A DNA stretch of 19,473 nucleotides from an uncultured Clostridia bacterium (GCA_904397185.1 CAJFOL010000078.1:1-19473), one strand, 5' to 3'; numbered from the stretch's first letter, positions 1 to 7,250 are shown. The notes: generated by a model not told the origin, from the letters alone. Made by a program: numbers and translations.

Positions 1-42
1 AAAACACAAAATTATTAAAAAATAAATAGCAAAATAAAAATA

Positions 43-99
43 TTAATAAAAATAAATAAAAAATGATAGAAAATTCAGTATATTATCAATTTCTATCAT
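43..99 (-). CDS. Possible 18-residue hydrophobic peptide (unconfirmed small ORF)
   Basis: A minus-strand ORF encodes MIEIDNILNFLSFFIYFY and stops at TAA. It is not a recognised gene. The support is the signals: a minus-strand AAAGGAG site (plus positions 106-112) six bases before the ATG, and a TATAAT (118-123) with a TTGCTT 18 bases upstream (142-147). This is the same compact promoter-to-start layout as the real genes in this window. The peptide is an acidic stub followed by a hydrophobic, aromatic tail, so it could insert in a membrane. Its start codon lies in one arm of an 11-bp inverted repeat (62-72/90-100). It could equally be the decayed beginning of a lost gene, or chance in AT-rich DNA. 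Confidence 0.25.
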   Translation of the reverse strand: MIEIDNILNFLSFFIYFY

Positions 100-100
100 T
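62..100. repeat. 11-bp perfect inverted repeat
   Basis: AATGATAGAAA (62-72) pairs perfectly with TTTCTATCATT (90-100) across a 17-base loop. Read on the minus strand it is followed by a T-rich stretch (TTTTTATTTATTTTT), so it resembles an intrinsic terminator or attenuator. It also contains the ATG of the small minus-strand ORF. The rest of 1-268 is AT-rich and shows no other clear feature. Confidence 0.5.
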
Positions 101-117
101 ATTAACTCCTTTTCTTA

Positions 118-147
118 ATTATACACCCATACCAAAACATTAAGCAA
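118..147 (-). promoter_or_regulatory. Predicted minus-strand promoter (TTGCTT-18-TATAAT)
   Basis: On the minus strand, TTGCTT (142-147) and a perfect TATAAT (118-123) are 18 bases apart. The predicted transcript starts near 111, just before an AAAGGAG ribosome binding site. Only the tiny ORF at 43-99 lies downstream in the window. Confidence 0.35.
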
Positions 148-234
148 ATATTTTTTAAAAATTTAAATGATTATAAAATTAATTTTACGAAAATAGATAT
201 TATATAGATAATGCATTAAATTTTATAAAATATT

Positions 235-262
235 TTGAAAAAACAGGAGAATATGTTATTAT
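235..262 (+). promoter_or_regulatory. Possible promoter very close to the start (TTGAAA-16-TATTAT)
   Basis: TTGAAA (235-240) and TATTAT (257-262) are 16 bases apart. If used, transcription would begin at about the ATG at 269 and give a leaderless message that bypasses the AGGAG at 245-249. The elements are weaker than the other promoters here, so this is only a candidate. Confidence 0.25.
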
Positions 263-268
263 ATTACC

Positions 269-1750
269 ATGAGTGAAAAGAAAACAGGAATAAAAACATT
301 TTTAATTATATTTTTAATTTTGGTAATAATAGGTGTTATCATATTTTTTGCTGTTGAAAACAATAATGGCACTACAAGACCTAGTTTCATAGGTGAGGAA
401 GTCATTGAGTCGGATATAACAGATTATCATGAATATCTATCACAAAACCAAGACGACAAAACAAATTATTATACTTTAAAAATTTATGAAGCCATTTATG
501 ATAATGTTGACGAGATAAAAGATGGTGCAAATGTAATAAGTTTAAGTAGTTATTTTTCAAGAAGCGAACTTAATGAACTTTCTAGTTATCTTGTCGTTGC
601 CACAAGTGGTGCATTGACTTGTTTGACACTTGATAATCCAGACCTATTTTGGATATCTTTTGATGATTTATATATTTACACAGAGTCAAGCGGTTTTCCA
701 AGCAGTATCTCGGATATTACGTTTCAGGCAAGAGATGCAAACGGGTATTTTACCGACTTTATCTCCGATGATATACCAGGATACGATAAAAGTGCAACGA
801 TTGATAGTTATCTGCTGGCGATGAGCAGTGTTCGTGATGAAATCTATCAAGCACTTGACGAGGAGTATCCGCAGGGTGCGACCGAATACCAAACAATAGA
901 ATTTTTCAACGATTATTTGGTAGATACTGTTGTCTACGATGACAGTGTGCTAATACCAAACAGCACTGGCAGACCATTTGTGCATACAGCATATGGTGCT
1001 TTAGTAAATGGGCTTGCAGTTTGTGATGGTTATGCTTATGCAATGCAATATCTTCTTGACGGAAAGGATATAACAAACCTTGCAGGGGTTGGCTATGTGC
1101 AGTATGAGGACGGAAGTCAAGAAGGCCATGCATGGAACTATGTTTATCTCTATGGCAATTGGTACGGACTTGACGTGACTTGGAATGATGGCGACCCAAG
1201 CGACCCAACAATGTCATGGGAAGAAATTTTAGAGTATAAAGAACTTCACAAACATGATTATTTCCTGTTAGGTGGCGATTTGGAGACAGGTGACGGCTTT
1301 TACGATGATGGGCGAACACCACAAAACTATATCTATTATTTTGATGGCGGAGAGGCATTCTATCAATTTCCTATCCCTAAGATTACCGACACAAAATTTG
1401 TCGAGCCAAGCATCAGCAATGTCCAAGTTGTAAATAATGATGATGGCAGTGCCACTGTAAATATAACCGTCTTAGGTATGCAAGATAATTATTCACTTGC
1501 TTATGCTAAAAGTGATGATGGCTTAGAGTATGGAGATTACCTAGAGAGCGATAGTGTGATACATTTTACCGACAATAGCGACAGCGGCAGTTACAAATTT
1601 GTGTTGATGATCAAGGATGGCGAGATTATCTGTGAGTACAGCGAAATAGTGACAATAGAGGTTAGCACTCTCGTTTCAGAACAAGCAATAACTATTATAG
1701 AAGACTATAGAAGCGGTCAAGATGCTACTGGTGAGCAGTTGGTGGCATAA
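269..1750 (+). CDS. Membrane-anchored transglutaminase-like (papain-fold) protein
   Basis: The 493-residue protein starts with a short Lys-rich cytoplasmic end and one membrane segment (about residues 9-29), so most of it should be outside the cell. A transglutaminase-core domain spans about 205-310. The Cys-His-Asp triad is visible as C252 in AVCDGYA, H287 in EGHAWNYV and D302 in GLDVTWND, and the typical upstream YD motif is at about 223. Residues about 380-480 look beta-rich, possibly an Ig-like module. Bacterial members of this superfamily are usually cysteine peptidases or protein cross-linkers; the substrate here is unknown. The best ribosome binding site (245-249) is 19 bases from this ATG and instead fits a 7-codon ORF at 253-276 that overlaps this start. 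A terminator follows directly. Confidence 0.85.
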   Translation: MSEKKTGIKTFLIIFLILVIIGVIIFFAVENNNGTTRPSFIGEEVIESDITDYHEYLSQNQDDKTNYYTLKIYEAIYDNVDEIKDGANVISLSSYFSRSELNELSSYLVVATSGALTCLTLDNPDLFWISFDDLYIYTESSGFPSSISDITFQARDANGYFTDFISDDIPGYDKSATIDSYLLAMSSVRDEIYQALDEEYPQGATEYQTIEFFNDYLVDTVVYDDSVLIPNSTGRPFVHTAYGALVNGLAVCDGYAYAMQYLLDGKDITNLAGVGYVQYEDGSQEGHAWNYVYLYGNWYGLDVTWNDGDPSDPTMSWEEILEYKELHKHDYFLLGGDLETGDGFYDDGRTPQNYIYYFDGGEAFYQFPIPKITDTKFVEPSISNVQVVNNDDGSATVNITVLGMQDNYSLAYAKSDDGLEYGDYLESDSVIHFTDNSDSGSYKFVLMIKDGEIICEYSEIVTIEVSTLVSEQAITIIEDYRSGQDATGEQLVA

Positions 1751-1751
1751 G

Positions 1752-1774
1752 AGACTATTCTGTAGTCTTTTTTT
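1752..1774 (+). terminator. Intrinsic terminator after the transglutaminase-like gene
   Basis: AGACTA (1752-1757) and TAGTCT (1763-1768) form a 6-bp stem with a 5-base loop, followed by an unbroken T run. It begins one base after the stop codon. Confidence 0.75.
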
Positions 1775-1815
1775 ATTTAAATAACAAACAATTTATGATT
1801 TTTTTATTTTACCTA

Positions 1816-1844
1816 TTGAAAAATGATGAATTTATTGTTATAAT
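1816..1844 (+). promoter_or_regulatory. Promoter TTGAAA-17-TATAAT
   Basis: TTGAAA (1816-1821) and a perfect TATAAT (1839-1844) have the ideal 17-base spacing. The TATAAT ends 18 bases before the ATG at 1863, with AAGGA at 1852-1856 in between. It drives the two-gene unit 1863-3047. Confidence 0.8.
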
Positions 1845-1862
1845 ATAGCATAAGGATTTATT

Positions 1863-2612
1863 ATGAAGATAGAAAGTTTTAAGGATGGCATATTAAAAAT
1901 TGATGGACAGACAATGTCAATCGCTGAAGCATTTAAGACATATCCAAAAGAGGTGAGGGGAATTTATACCTTTGTAAATAATGCAATAAGAGAGATGGAA
2001 CGCCAAGACGAAATTTTGCACGTTGAAAATATAGAGAAAATCAGACAAATCAAAGGAAAAGTAAAAGAAATATTTGATGAGTTAGACTTGAAAAATGATA
2101 TGACTTACACTCAAATTTGTAAAATTTTTAAATATATAGTCACCTCGTCTAGTTATGATGATAAAATCTTTGACGAAAAGCAAGAACTATACAATGCCAA
2201 TATCTCTCCACTTGAAAAATATAAGACTTTGGAGATAAATGGTATTTATAATTGCTTGATTGAAAATAGGTCTGATTGTTTAGGCGATGCCGTGACAATG
2301 TCATTTTTACTTAGATGCTTAGATATAGACTCGACTTATATTACTATAGGTGATAAGAATTTCCAGAACATACATTCTTTGGTTAGAACAAGTCTATTTG
2401 GACACAAGTTTTACAGTGACCCAACCACAGTAAGAGAAGCATTGCAAAATGGAATTACAAATTTAGATGACTGCAAAGTTATTATGACAGAGAAGTTTTA
2501 CAAGAAATTTTTAAAGGACAACAATCTTAAAATTCTTCACGTTTATTCGCCTATAGAGTTTTTAGAAGATGGTCAAAAAATGAATTTTGGTGATGAGGAT
2601 GAGAAAAATTAA
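1863..2612 (+). CDS. Cytoplasmic transglutaminase-like protein
   Basis: A 249-residue soluble protein with no signal peptide or membrane segment. The second half shows a transglutaminase-like arrangement: C139 in SDCLGDAVTMSFLLR, at the start of a helix as in the family; H171 in NIHSLVRT; and D186 in FYSDPTT. A YDD motif at about 98-100 matches the conserved YD before the catalytic Cys in the gene at 269. The N-terminal 70 residues are helical and charged. The sequence is diverged, so the superfamily assignment rests on residue order and spacing; activity is unproven. The gene has its own promoter, and the next gene starts 12 bases after its stop behind AAAGGAGAG, so the two are probably one operon. 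Confidence 0.6.
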   Translation: MKIESFKDGILKIDGQTMSIAEAFKTYPKEVRGIYTFVNNAIREMERQDEILHVENIEKIRQIKGKVKEIFDELDLKNDMTYTQICKIFKYIVTSSSYDDKIFDEKQELYNANISPLEKYKTLEINGIYNCLIENRSDCLGDAVTMSFLLRCLDIDSTYITIGDKNFQNIHSLVRTSLFGHKFYSDPTTVREALQNGITNLDDCKVIMTEKFYKKFLKDNNLKILHVYSPIEFLEDGQKMNFGDEDEKN

Positions 2613-2624
2613 AGGAGAGAACTT

Positions 2625-3047
2625 ATGAGAAAGGGAAAGTATGATGAATTATTTGAAATAGGGATTATGAAGATGGATAAGCCACATAAGATATTGAAAC
2701 TAGACAGTCAATCAAAGTATGGACAACTTATTGCCCTTGCAAGAGAAGCATGGCATGCATACAACAAATTTATTAAGGCAAAGACAGACGATGCATATAC
2801 AAAATTTCAAGGAAAATTTGAGGAACTTATTAAGGATAGAAAGTATAGAACTTTTGACTATTACGACAATGAAGTCCTTTATTTGGATACCAGACTTGCA
2901 TCAATTATGCAAAACAATAAAAAATTGGCTAAAACCATCTTTAAAGATTTAAATATGCAGGGCATTGATTTTAACGAGATGAAATCGTGCTATTTAAGTC
3001 AATTTCAAGAAAAAGAAGAAAAGATTTCAGTGGAACTTGCAAAATAA
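2625..3047 (+). CDS. Uncharacterised 140-residue protein
   Basis: I do not recognise this family. The product is soluble, Lys-rich (basic) and mostly helical, with aromatic-rich stretches (AREAWHAYNKF at about 41-51, YRTFDYYDNEVLYLDTR at about 74-90). No catalytic motif, signal peptide or membrane segment is visible. A strong ribosome binding site (AAAGGAGAG) and a 12-base gap from the transglutaminase-like gene upstream indicate co-transcription, so it may be a partner or substrate of that protein; this is inference. No clear terminator follows, and a new promoter probably lies at 3070-3099. Confidence 0.7.
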   Translation: MRKGKYDELFEIGIMKMDKPHKILKLDSQSKYGQLIALAREAWHAYNKFIKAKTDDAYTKFQGKFEELIKDRKYRTFDYYDNEVLYLDTRLASIMQNNKKLAKTIFKDLNMQGIDFNEMKSCYLSQFQEKEEKISVELAK

Positions 3048-3069
3048 CTTACAAAACATTGTTAAATTA

Positions 3070-3099
3070 TTTCCGTTTTTGATATATTTTGTTTATAAT
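3070..3099 (+). promoter_or_regulatory. Probable promoter with TATAAT, weak -35
   Basis: A perfect TATAAT is at 3094-3099, and the best-placed -35 is TTTCCG (3070-3075) with an 18-base spacer. A better-looking TTGATA (3079-3084) is too close to use this -10 box. It lies 36 bases before the start at 3135. Confidence 0.4.
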
Positions 3100-3134
3100 A
3101 AAAATTGTTAAAATATATCGAAACGGAGATTTTT

Positions 3135-3515
3135 ATGGAAGAGAACAATCACAATCATTCACATGATGGAATAGACAACAAAGAACATACTCTTGATATG
3201 CAAAAGCAACTGTCACTGCTTATGGAGAACATAAAGGATAACACCGACACTGCATTTAGCATACTTAAGATGCATGAAAACGATGAGGACCAAGATACTG
3301 TCGATGTTTATCGTATAAATTGTAGCAATATATTGGACTGCGAGAAGATAGCAAATGAGAAGGCAGAGCATTTTAATAATATGTTTAAAGAGATAAAGTC
3401 AGAGGTGCAAGCCCTTAAGGTGATGGAAGAACTAGAAAGTATCTTTGACGAAATAGAGAAACTTGAAGAGTCATCACAGCATTATTTGATAAACTTACTT
3501 AATCTATTAAAATGA
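3135..3515 (+). CDS. Uncharacterised acidic helical protein with His-rich N-terminus
   Basis: The chosen start gives 126 residues, because CGGAG (3124-3128) is correctly spaced from the ATG at 3135. An in-frame ATG 30 bases earlier has no such site and would lie just after the -10 box. The protein begins MEENNHNHSHDG, a His/Asn cluster that could bind metal, then becomes strongly acidic and helical to the end with likely coiled-coil segments (about 85-126). No enzyme motif is visible. It is followed after 16 bases by the HD-domain hydrolase behind its own AGGAG, so the two are likely co-transcribed. The family is not recognised. Confidence 0.7.
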   Translation: MEENNHNHSHDGIDNKEHTLDMQKQLSLLMENIKDNTDTAFSILKMHENDEDQDTVDVYRINCSNILDCEKIANEKAEHFNNMFKEIKSEVQALKVMEELESIFDEIEKLEESSQHYLINLLNLLK

Positions 3516-3531
3516 TAAAATAGGAGTAAAT

Positions 3532-4113
3532 ATGGACCCAAAAGAAGAATTTTTAGAGATATTTTATGAAATTGATAGAGATGGTGCGGACAAATTGCTT
3601 GACTGGCTTGAAAAGTCAGACTTTTTCACCGCCCCTGCAAGTACAAGACGTCATAGTGCATATAGAGGTGGACTATGTCAGCATTCTATCAACGTGTACA
3701 AGAGATTAGTCAAACTTTGCGAGATGGAATATGGAAAGGACTGGCAAAGCAAGGTCAATCCTGAAAGTGTGGCAATAATAGGACTTTTGCATGACGTTTG
3801 CAAAGTGGACACCTATGTCGAAGACTTTAAAAATGTCAAAGATGAAGATGGAGTGTGGAGAAAGAAACCTTACTACAGAATAGAAGACTCACTGCCATAT
3901 GGTCATGGAGAAAAATCGGTATATATTATATCCGCCTTTATAAAATTGACACGAGAAGAGGCACTTGCTATCAACTGGCATATGGGAGAATTTGATATAA
4001 GAGTGCAGAACGGAAGTTACTTGATGAGTGAGGTCTTTTACAAGTATCCTCTATGCTTTTTGACACATTTGGCAGATTTGACGGCTACATATCTTGACGA
4101 AAAAGAACAGTAA
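3532..4113 (+). CDS. HD-domain phosphohydrolase
   Basis: The 193-residue protein carries the metal-binding pattern of the HD superfamily: H51 in GGLCQHSINVY, the HD pair at 87-88 in GLLHDVCK, and D182 in LTHLADLTA. Additional His at 125 (YGHGEKS) and 150 (NWHMG) sit where multi-histidine, two-metal HD enzymes have theirs. Such proteins hydrolyse phosphate esters of nucleotides, or act as the HD part of YhaM-like 3'-5' exoribonucleases; this one has the HD domain alone, without an OB domain. The substrate cannot be told from sequence. It is cytoplasmic, with no membrane segment. A good AGGAG precedes the ATG, 16 bases after the His-rich gene. Confidence 0.8.
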   Translation: MDPKEEFLEIFYEIDRDGADKLLDWLEKSDFFTAPASTRRHSAYRGGLCQHSINVYKRLVKLCEMEYGKDWQSKVNPESVAIIGLLHDVCKVDTYVEDFKNVKDEDGVWRKKPYYRIEDSLPYGHGEKSVYIISAFIKLTREEALAINWHMGEFDIRVQNGSYLMSEVFYKYPLCFLTHLADLTATYLDEKEQ

Positions 4114-4189
4114 TTTTTGTTTTGAATACAATAGAAGTTTGTAGAATAAAATAACTCTATAAATATTGAAAATTTATTAAATTTGCCTA

Positions 4190-4218
4190 TTGACAAAATG
4201 ACGTTTATGAGATATAAT
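4190..4218 (+). promoter_or_regulatory. Perfect consensus promoter TTGACA-17-TATAAT
   Basis: TTGACA (4190-4195) and TATAAT (4213-4218) both match consensus exactly and are separated by exactly 17 bases. AGGAGGG (4231-4237) follows at ideal spacing to the ATG at 4244. This is the strongest-looking promoter plus ribosome-site combination in the window. Confidence 0.9.
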
Positions 4219-4243
4219 ATAGGTAAATTAAGGAGGGAATACT

Positions 4244-6160
4244 ATGAAGGATCTATTCGGAAATACAACGGATGAGACTCCAGTTAAGCCTAAAAATAAA
4301 GAGAAACCTTATGAGGGAACAGCAAAGCCTACTGCAAAGCCTAAGGATGAGGCTGTTAAGCCTACTGCAAAGCCTAAGGCAGAGTCTGCTAAACCTAAAG
4401 AGGAACCTACTAAGCCTAAGGCAGGAAGTTCTACCTTTAGAGCCGCTCAAACCATTGCTGAAGAAGATAATGAAACAGGTGCTTCTAGAACCAATCAAAA
4501 CGGCAAGCAAGCAGTTAAGTTCAAACAATGGGCAATATTAAAAAAGACCATAGCATTAGCCCTTGTGGCAGCAGCCGTAGCCGTTGCCGCTGGACTCGGT
4601 ATTAATAGTGCGGTAAAAAATGGAGAACTAGCAAATAGCAATGCCGAAGAAGCAGGCAAGAATGCGACAACTGCAATGAATACCGCTGATGACCTTGTTG
4701 AATCTGCTGAATGGACCATCAATAATACCAATACGACTGTCACCACAGCAAGCAATCTTGTCAGCCAGGTAGGAGGAGAGACTGAGGCGGAAGACGAGAA
4801 CACAGCAAAAGTTTTGGCAAGTATTTCGTCAGAGGTTAGACAGGAGACTGCATCTTCTATGAGTGTATTACTTAGCGAGGCACAAACCGCACTTAATAGT
4901 GCAAATACTGAGTATCAGACAATGCAATCATCTCAAACTCAAATGAAAATTGAATATGACAATCAAAATTGGGATAGAGTCAATGAAATAGGCTCGTCAA
5001 TCAGTACCAATAGCAGTAATATTAGTTCTTACACTAAAACAGCGACCGACAAAGCAAATGAAGTTATCTCAAATATCAACCAATTATTGGCAGATGCTGA
5101 ACAGGCAATACAAGATGCTCAAGAAAGTCTTGAAAAGACTCAAGCATCTGCAGAAAAACTTTATGCACAACTTCCTTCTTTTGATGAGACCTTAAATGAT
5201 GCCTTTGTTCTCATCCAAAGTTCAATAGATACCATTCAAAATTATATAAATAAGGGTGCAGACGAGGCTACAAATGCCGAACTTGATGGATACAAACAAT
5301 CGGCATTAACAAGTCAAGTTGAGGCACAAAATGAAAAACTTTCATATGACTCAATTAAGGCTGAAGTAGAGACCGCTTATGCAAATGGAGAGTACAATAC
5401 AGTTATCGACCTTATGAAACAACTCTCTGATTTAGTAGCCACAATAGGTGGTCATGCATCAAGTGCAAGCGATAATGCATTATCCGCAGCAGAAGCATAT
5501 GCAAATTACCAAGAAGCCGTAAATGATGAACTTTCACAGCCTATCATCAACATTACATTCACAGCCGATGACCTTGCAAACTATCAAGGGATCAAACAAT
5601 ATTTGTTAAGTGCAGACCTTGGCGGTGATGTAAATTCTGTTGAACAATGCACTTACAATAAAAATAATGGTGAAGTTACATTACTTGTAAATTGCACTTC
5701 CTATGAAGGAAAACAATATAGAAATCTTTTAACCGCGACAATCGCTCCAGGACTTACCAACCTTGATGCATCATCTTTGATAAGCAGAATGAATGCGGGC
5801 AAAGTTCAATCTCAAGTGTTTGATAGCGAAATGGAAATGAGTGGAAACGGAAGTCTCACACAAGGAAACGTTACAGTAAATGGCAACGTAGAAGTTCAAT
5901 ATTCAATTGATTGTTCTTATAACTCAAGCACAAAACAAACCGAAGTTACTGCAAAGGCAATCGTAGTCGTAAAAGATGCAAATGGCAACGTAAGTACAAA
6001 GGTTTATAATGCAGGAAGAGATTTCAAAAGAGGTAGAGTAAGCGAGGCAGAGGTTCAAGACGAATACGTTTCAAAACTTAAACAAATGATTGAAGCAGAT
6101 ATGTCTATTGAAATCACAAGCGAGGCAAGCACAACATTGAGTTATGAATTGCAAGCCTAA
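4244..6160 (+). CDS. Membrane-anchored coiled-coil protein with Lys/Pro-repeat head
   Basis: The 638-residue product is of unknown family. Residues about 14-60 are a KP-rich, low-complexity head built on units such as KPTAKPK. One Ala/Val-rich membrane segment (about 102-121) follows a basic stretch (KFKQWAILKK), so the head should be inside and the rest outside. Residues about 125-440 are Ala/Ser/Asn/Gln/Glu-rich and predicted long coiled coil. About 445-638 is beta-rich with many short polar repeats and ends without a cell-wall sorting signal. No catalytic motif is visible. A perfect consensus promoter and AGGAGGG suggest strong expression. A clean terminator follows, so it is monocistronic. 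A structural or envelope-organising role is plausible but unproven. Confidence 0.8.
   Translation: MKDLFGNTTDETPVKPKNKEKPYEGTAKPTAKPKDEAVKPTAKPKAESAKPKEEPTKPKAGSSTFRAAQTIAEEDNETGASRTNQNGKQAVKFKQWAILKKTIALALVAAAVAVAAGLGINSAVKNGELANSNAEEAGKNATTAMNTADDLVESAEWTINNTNTTVTTASNLVSQVGGETEAEDENTAKVLASISSEVRQETASSMSVLLSEAQTALNSANTEYQTMQSSQTQMKIEYDNQNWDRVNEIGSSISTNSSNISSYTKTATDKANEVISNINQLLADAEQAIQDAQESLEKTQASAEKLYAQLPSFDETLNDAFVLIQSSIDTIQNYINKGADEATNAELDGYKQSALTSQVEAQNEKLSYDSIKAEVETAYANGEYNTVIDLMKQLSDLVATIGGHASSASDNALSAAEAYANYQEAVNDELSQPIINITFTADDLANYQGIKQYLLSADLGGDVNSVEQCTYNKNNGEVTLLVNCTSYEGKQYRNLLTATIAPGLTNLDASSLISRMNAGKVQSQVFDSEMEMSGNGSLTQGNVTVNGNVEVQYSIDCSYNSSTKQTEVTAKAIVVVKDANGNVSTKVYNAGRDFKRGRVSEAEVQDEYVSKLKQMIEADMSIEITSEASTTLSYELQA
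4325..4379 (+). repeat. 22-bp direct repeat, 33-bp period, coding the KPTAKPK units
   Basis: The 22-base unit at 4325-4346 recurs exactly at 4358-4379, in frame and 33 bases (11 codons) apart; weaker copies of the AAGCCTAAGG core follow to about 4425. It expands the Lys/Pro head of the coiled-coil membrane protein and could change length by slippage. Confidence 0.85.
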
Positions 6161-6170
6161 AAAATATTAT

Positions 6171-6197
6171 AAAAGTAGGAGAGAATCCTACTTTTTT
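6171..6197 (+). terminator. Intrinsic terminator after the coiled-coil gene
   Basis: AAAAGTAGGA (6171-6180) and TCCTACTTTT (6186-6195) form a perfect 10-bp stem around a 5-base loop, ending in a T run. Confidence 0.9.
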
Positions 6198-6227
6198 GTT
6201 GTCTATAATAAAAAAGTCTTTAAAAAA

Positions 6228-6256
6228 TTGCATTATTATTTATTTTTTGTTAAAAT
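6228..6256 (+). promoter_or_regulatory. Promoter TTGCAT-17-TAAAAT
   Basis: TTGCAT (6228-6233) and TAAAAT (6251-6256) are 17 bases apart, and AAAGGA lies shortly before the ATG at 6278. It serves the two-gene unit 6278-7229. Confidence 0.6.
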
Positions 6257-6277
6257 AATAATATAAAGGATAGTTAC

Positions 6278-6847
6278 ATGATAAAAATTAAAGACAAAAA
6301 AGATAGCATAAACAAAATGAAGGAACTTCGTCTCAATTATTTTCCACTTGAAGTTTTTGATGTGAGTGATACTGATGGTATGAAAATGTTTTTTGAAAAC
6401 TATCCATCTGAAGAATATGTGATGAGAAGTCCAAACAAGACAAACGGAAATTTCTTCTATGTAAAAAATTATGAGGAGGCTTTAGGAAAACTTCAATATT
6501 TTTCTAGCGAAGTGACAATTGACGTGTCTTATAGACCATACAAAGAGGATATTATTTTAGTAGGCGATATAAAAGTCCATAGGGGACTAGGGGTTGACAT
6601 TGTTGACTTGACTGCACGGACAGACAGCGAGGCGACCCAACGAAATATTTACGAAAATCCAGAATATAATCTTCATACCAGCATTGAAGACAACAAACTA
6701 TGGGATATACCAGGCTTTTCGAAAATTATGCGATATATCTCCGACCACGAACTTTATGACGTCATCGTTGAATTTTCAGTGTATGACTGTAAGATTGGTA
6801 TAAACAAGGAGAATGTGGTAATCTCGGAATTAAGGACAGGGTATTAA
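6278..6847 (+). CDS. Uncharacterised protein, possible diverged ATP-grasp-like fold
   Basis: A 189-residue soluble protein that I cannot place firmly. The order of its motifs resembles the core of ATP-grasp proteins: a strand with EEYVMRSPNKTNG (about 46-58) like a nucleotide-contact strand, a short YEEALGKL helix, then a C-terminal segment VEFSVYDCKIGINKENVVISELRTGY (about 164-189), with the acidic residues and Asn where ATP-grasp enzymes hold metal. This is pattern judgement only and may be wrong. There are no membrane segments. It has its own promoter, and the next gene begins one base after its stop, so the two products probably act together. Confidence 0.65.
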   Translation: MIKIKDKKDSINKMKELRLNYFPLEVFDVSDTDGMKMFFENYPSEEYVMRSPNKTNGNFFYVKNYEEALGKLQYFSSEVTIDVSYRPYKEDIILVGDIKVHRGLGVDIVDLTARTDSEATQRNIYENPEYNLHTSIEDNKLWDIPGFSKIMRYISDHELYDVIVEFSVYDCKIGINKENVVISELRTGY

Positions 6848-6848
6848 A

Positions 6849-7229
6849 ATGGATAAATATTACAAAAATCTTTTATCAAATATAAAGGATGAAAAATTGA
6901 GGAACGATGTGGATAACATTGTCAGATTGTACGTCTCACTTTCACAACATTTTGAAGTTACACTAGATTTGACAGGCAAAAAGCAGGCAAAGGTGCCAGG
7001 CAAAGAAATGTATGCAAAGAAAACAATCAGTATGCTTTTAGAACAGCCAGTCGGTCAACAAGCATATCAGATACTGAAAGAGTATTCAATAAAGGAGAAA
7101 AATGGTATTTTAGTGGACAAAAATTTTATCTCTCGTTTGGAACATGCTTGTGATGTTTGCAAATATTTAAATGATAAATTAAACAAAATCATTGCTAAAA
7201 CCAAACAGGATGAAGATGAGCATATTTAA
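6849..7229 (+). CDS. Uncharacterised 126-residue helical protein
   Basis: The family is not recognised. The protein is basic in its middle (KKQAKVPGKEMYAKK, about 44-58), mostly helical, and ends with a charged tail (KTKQDEDEHI). No active-site motif, signal peptide or membrane segment is seen. Its ATG starts one base after the stop of the 189-residue protein and there is no separate Shine-Dalgarno site beyond GACAGGG inside that gene, so it is probably translationally coupled to it. The next gene downstream is convergent and a palindrome separates them. Confidence 0.65.
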   Translation: MDKYYKNLLSNIKDEKLRNDVDNIVRLYVSLSQHFEVTLDLTGKKQAKVPGKEMYAKKTISMLLEQPVGQQAYQILKEYSIKEKNGILVDKNFISRLEHACDVCKYLNDKLNKIIAKTKQDEDEHI

Positions 7230-7250
7230 TTAAAAATTTTTTTAATAATT

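Noticed and set aside
906..1358. 150-residue minus-strand ORF opposite the transglutaminase-like gene
   Set aside because: Its sequence is His/Arg/Leu-rich with no motif, it lacks a ribosome site, and the plus-strand frame has a clear catalytic triad; it is a shadow.
4495..4803. 102-residue hydrophobic minus-strand ORF opposite the coiled-coil gene
   Set aside because: It mirrors Ala-rich codons of the real gene, whose promoter, ribosome site and terminator are all on the plus strand.
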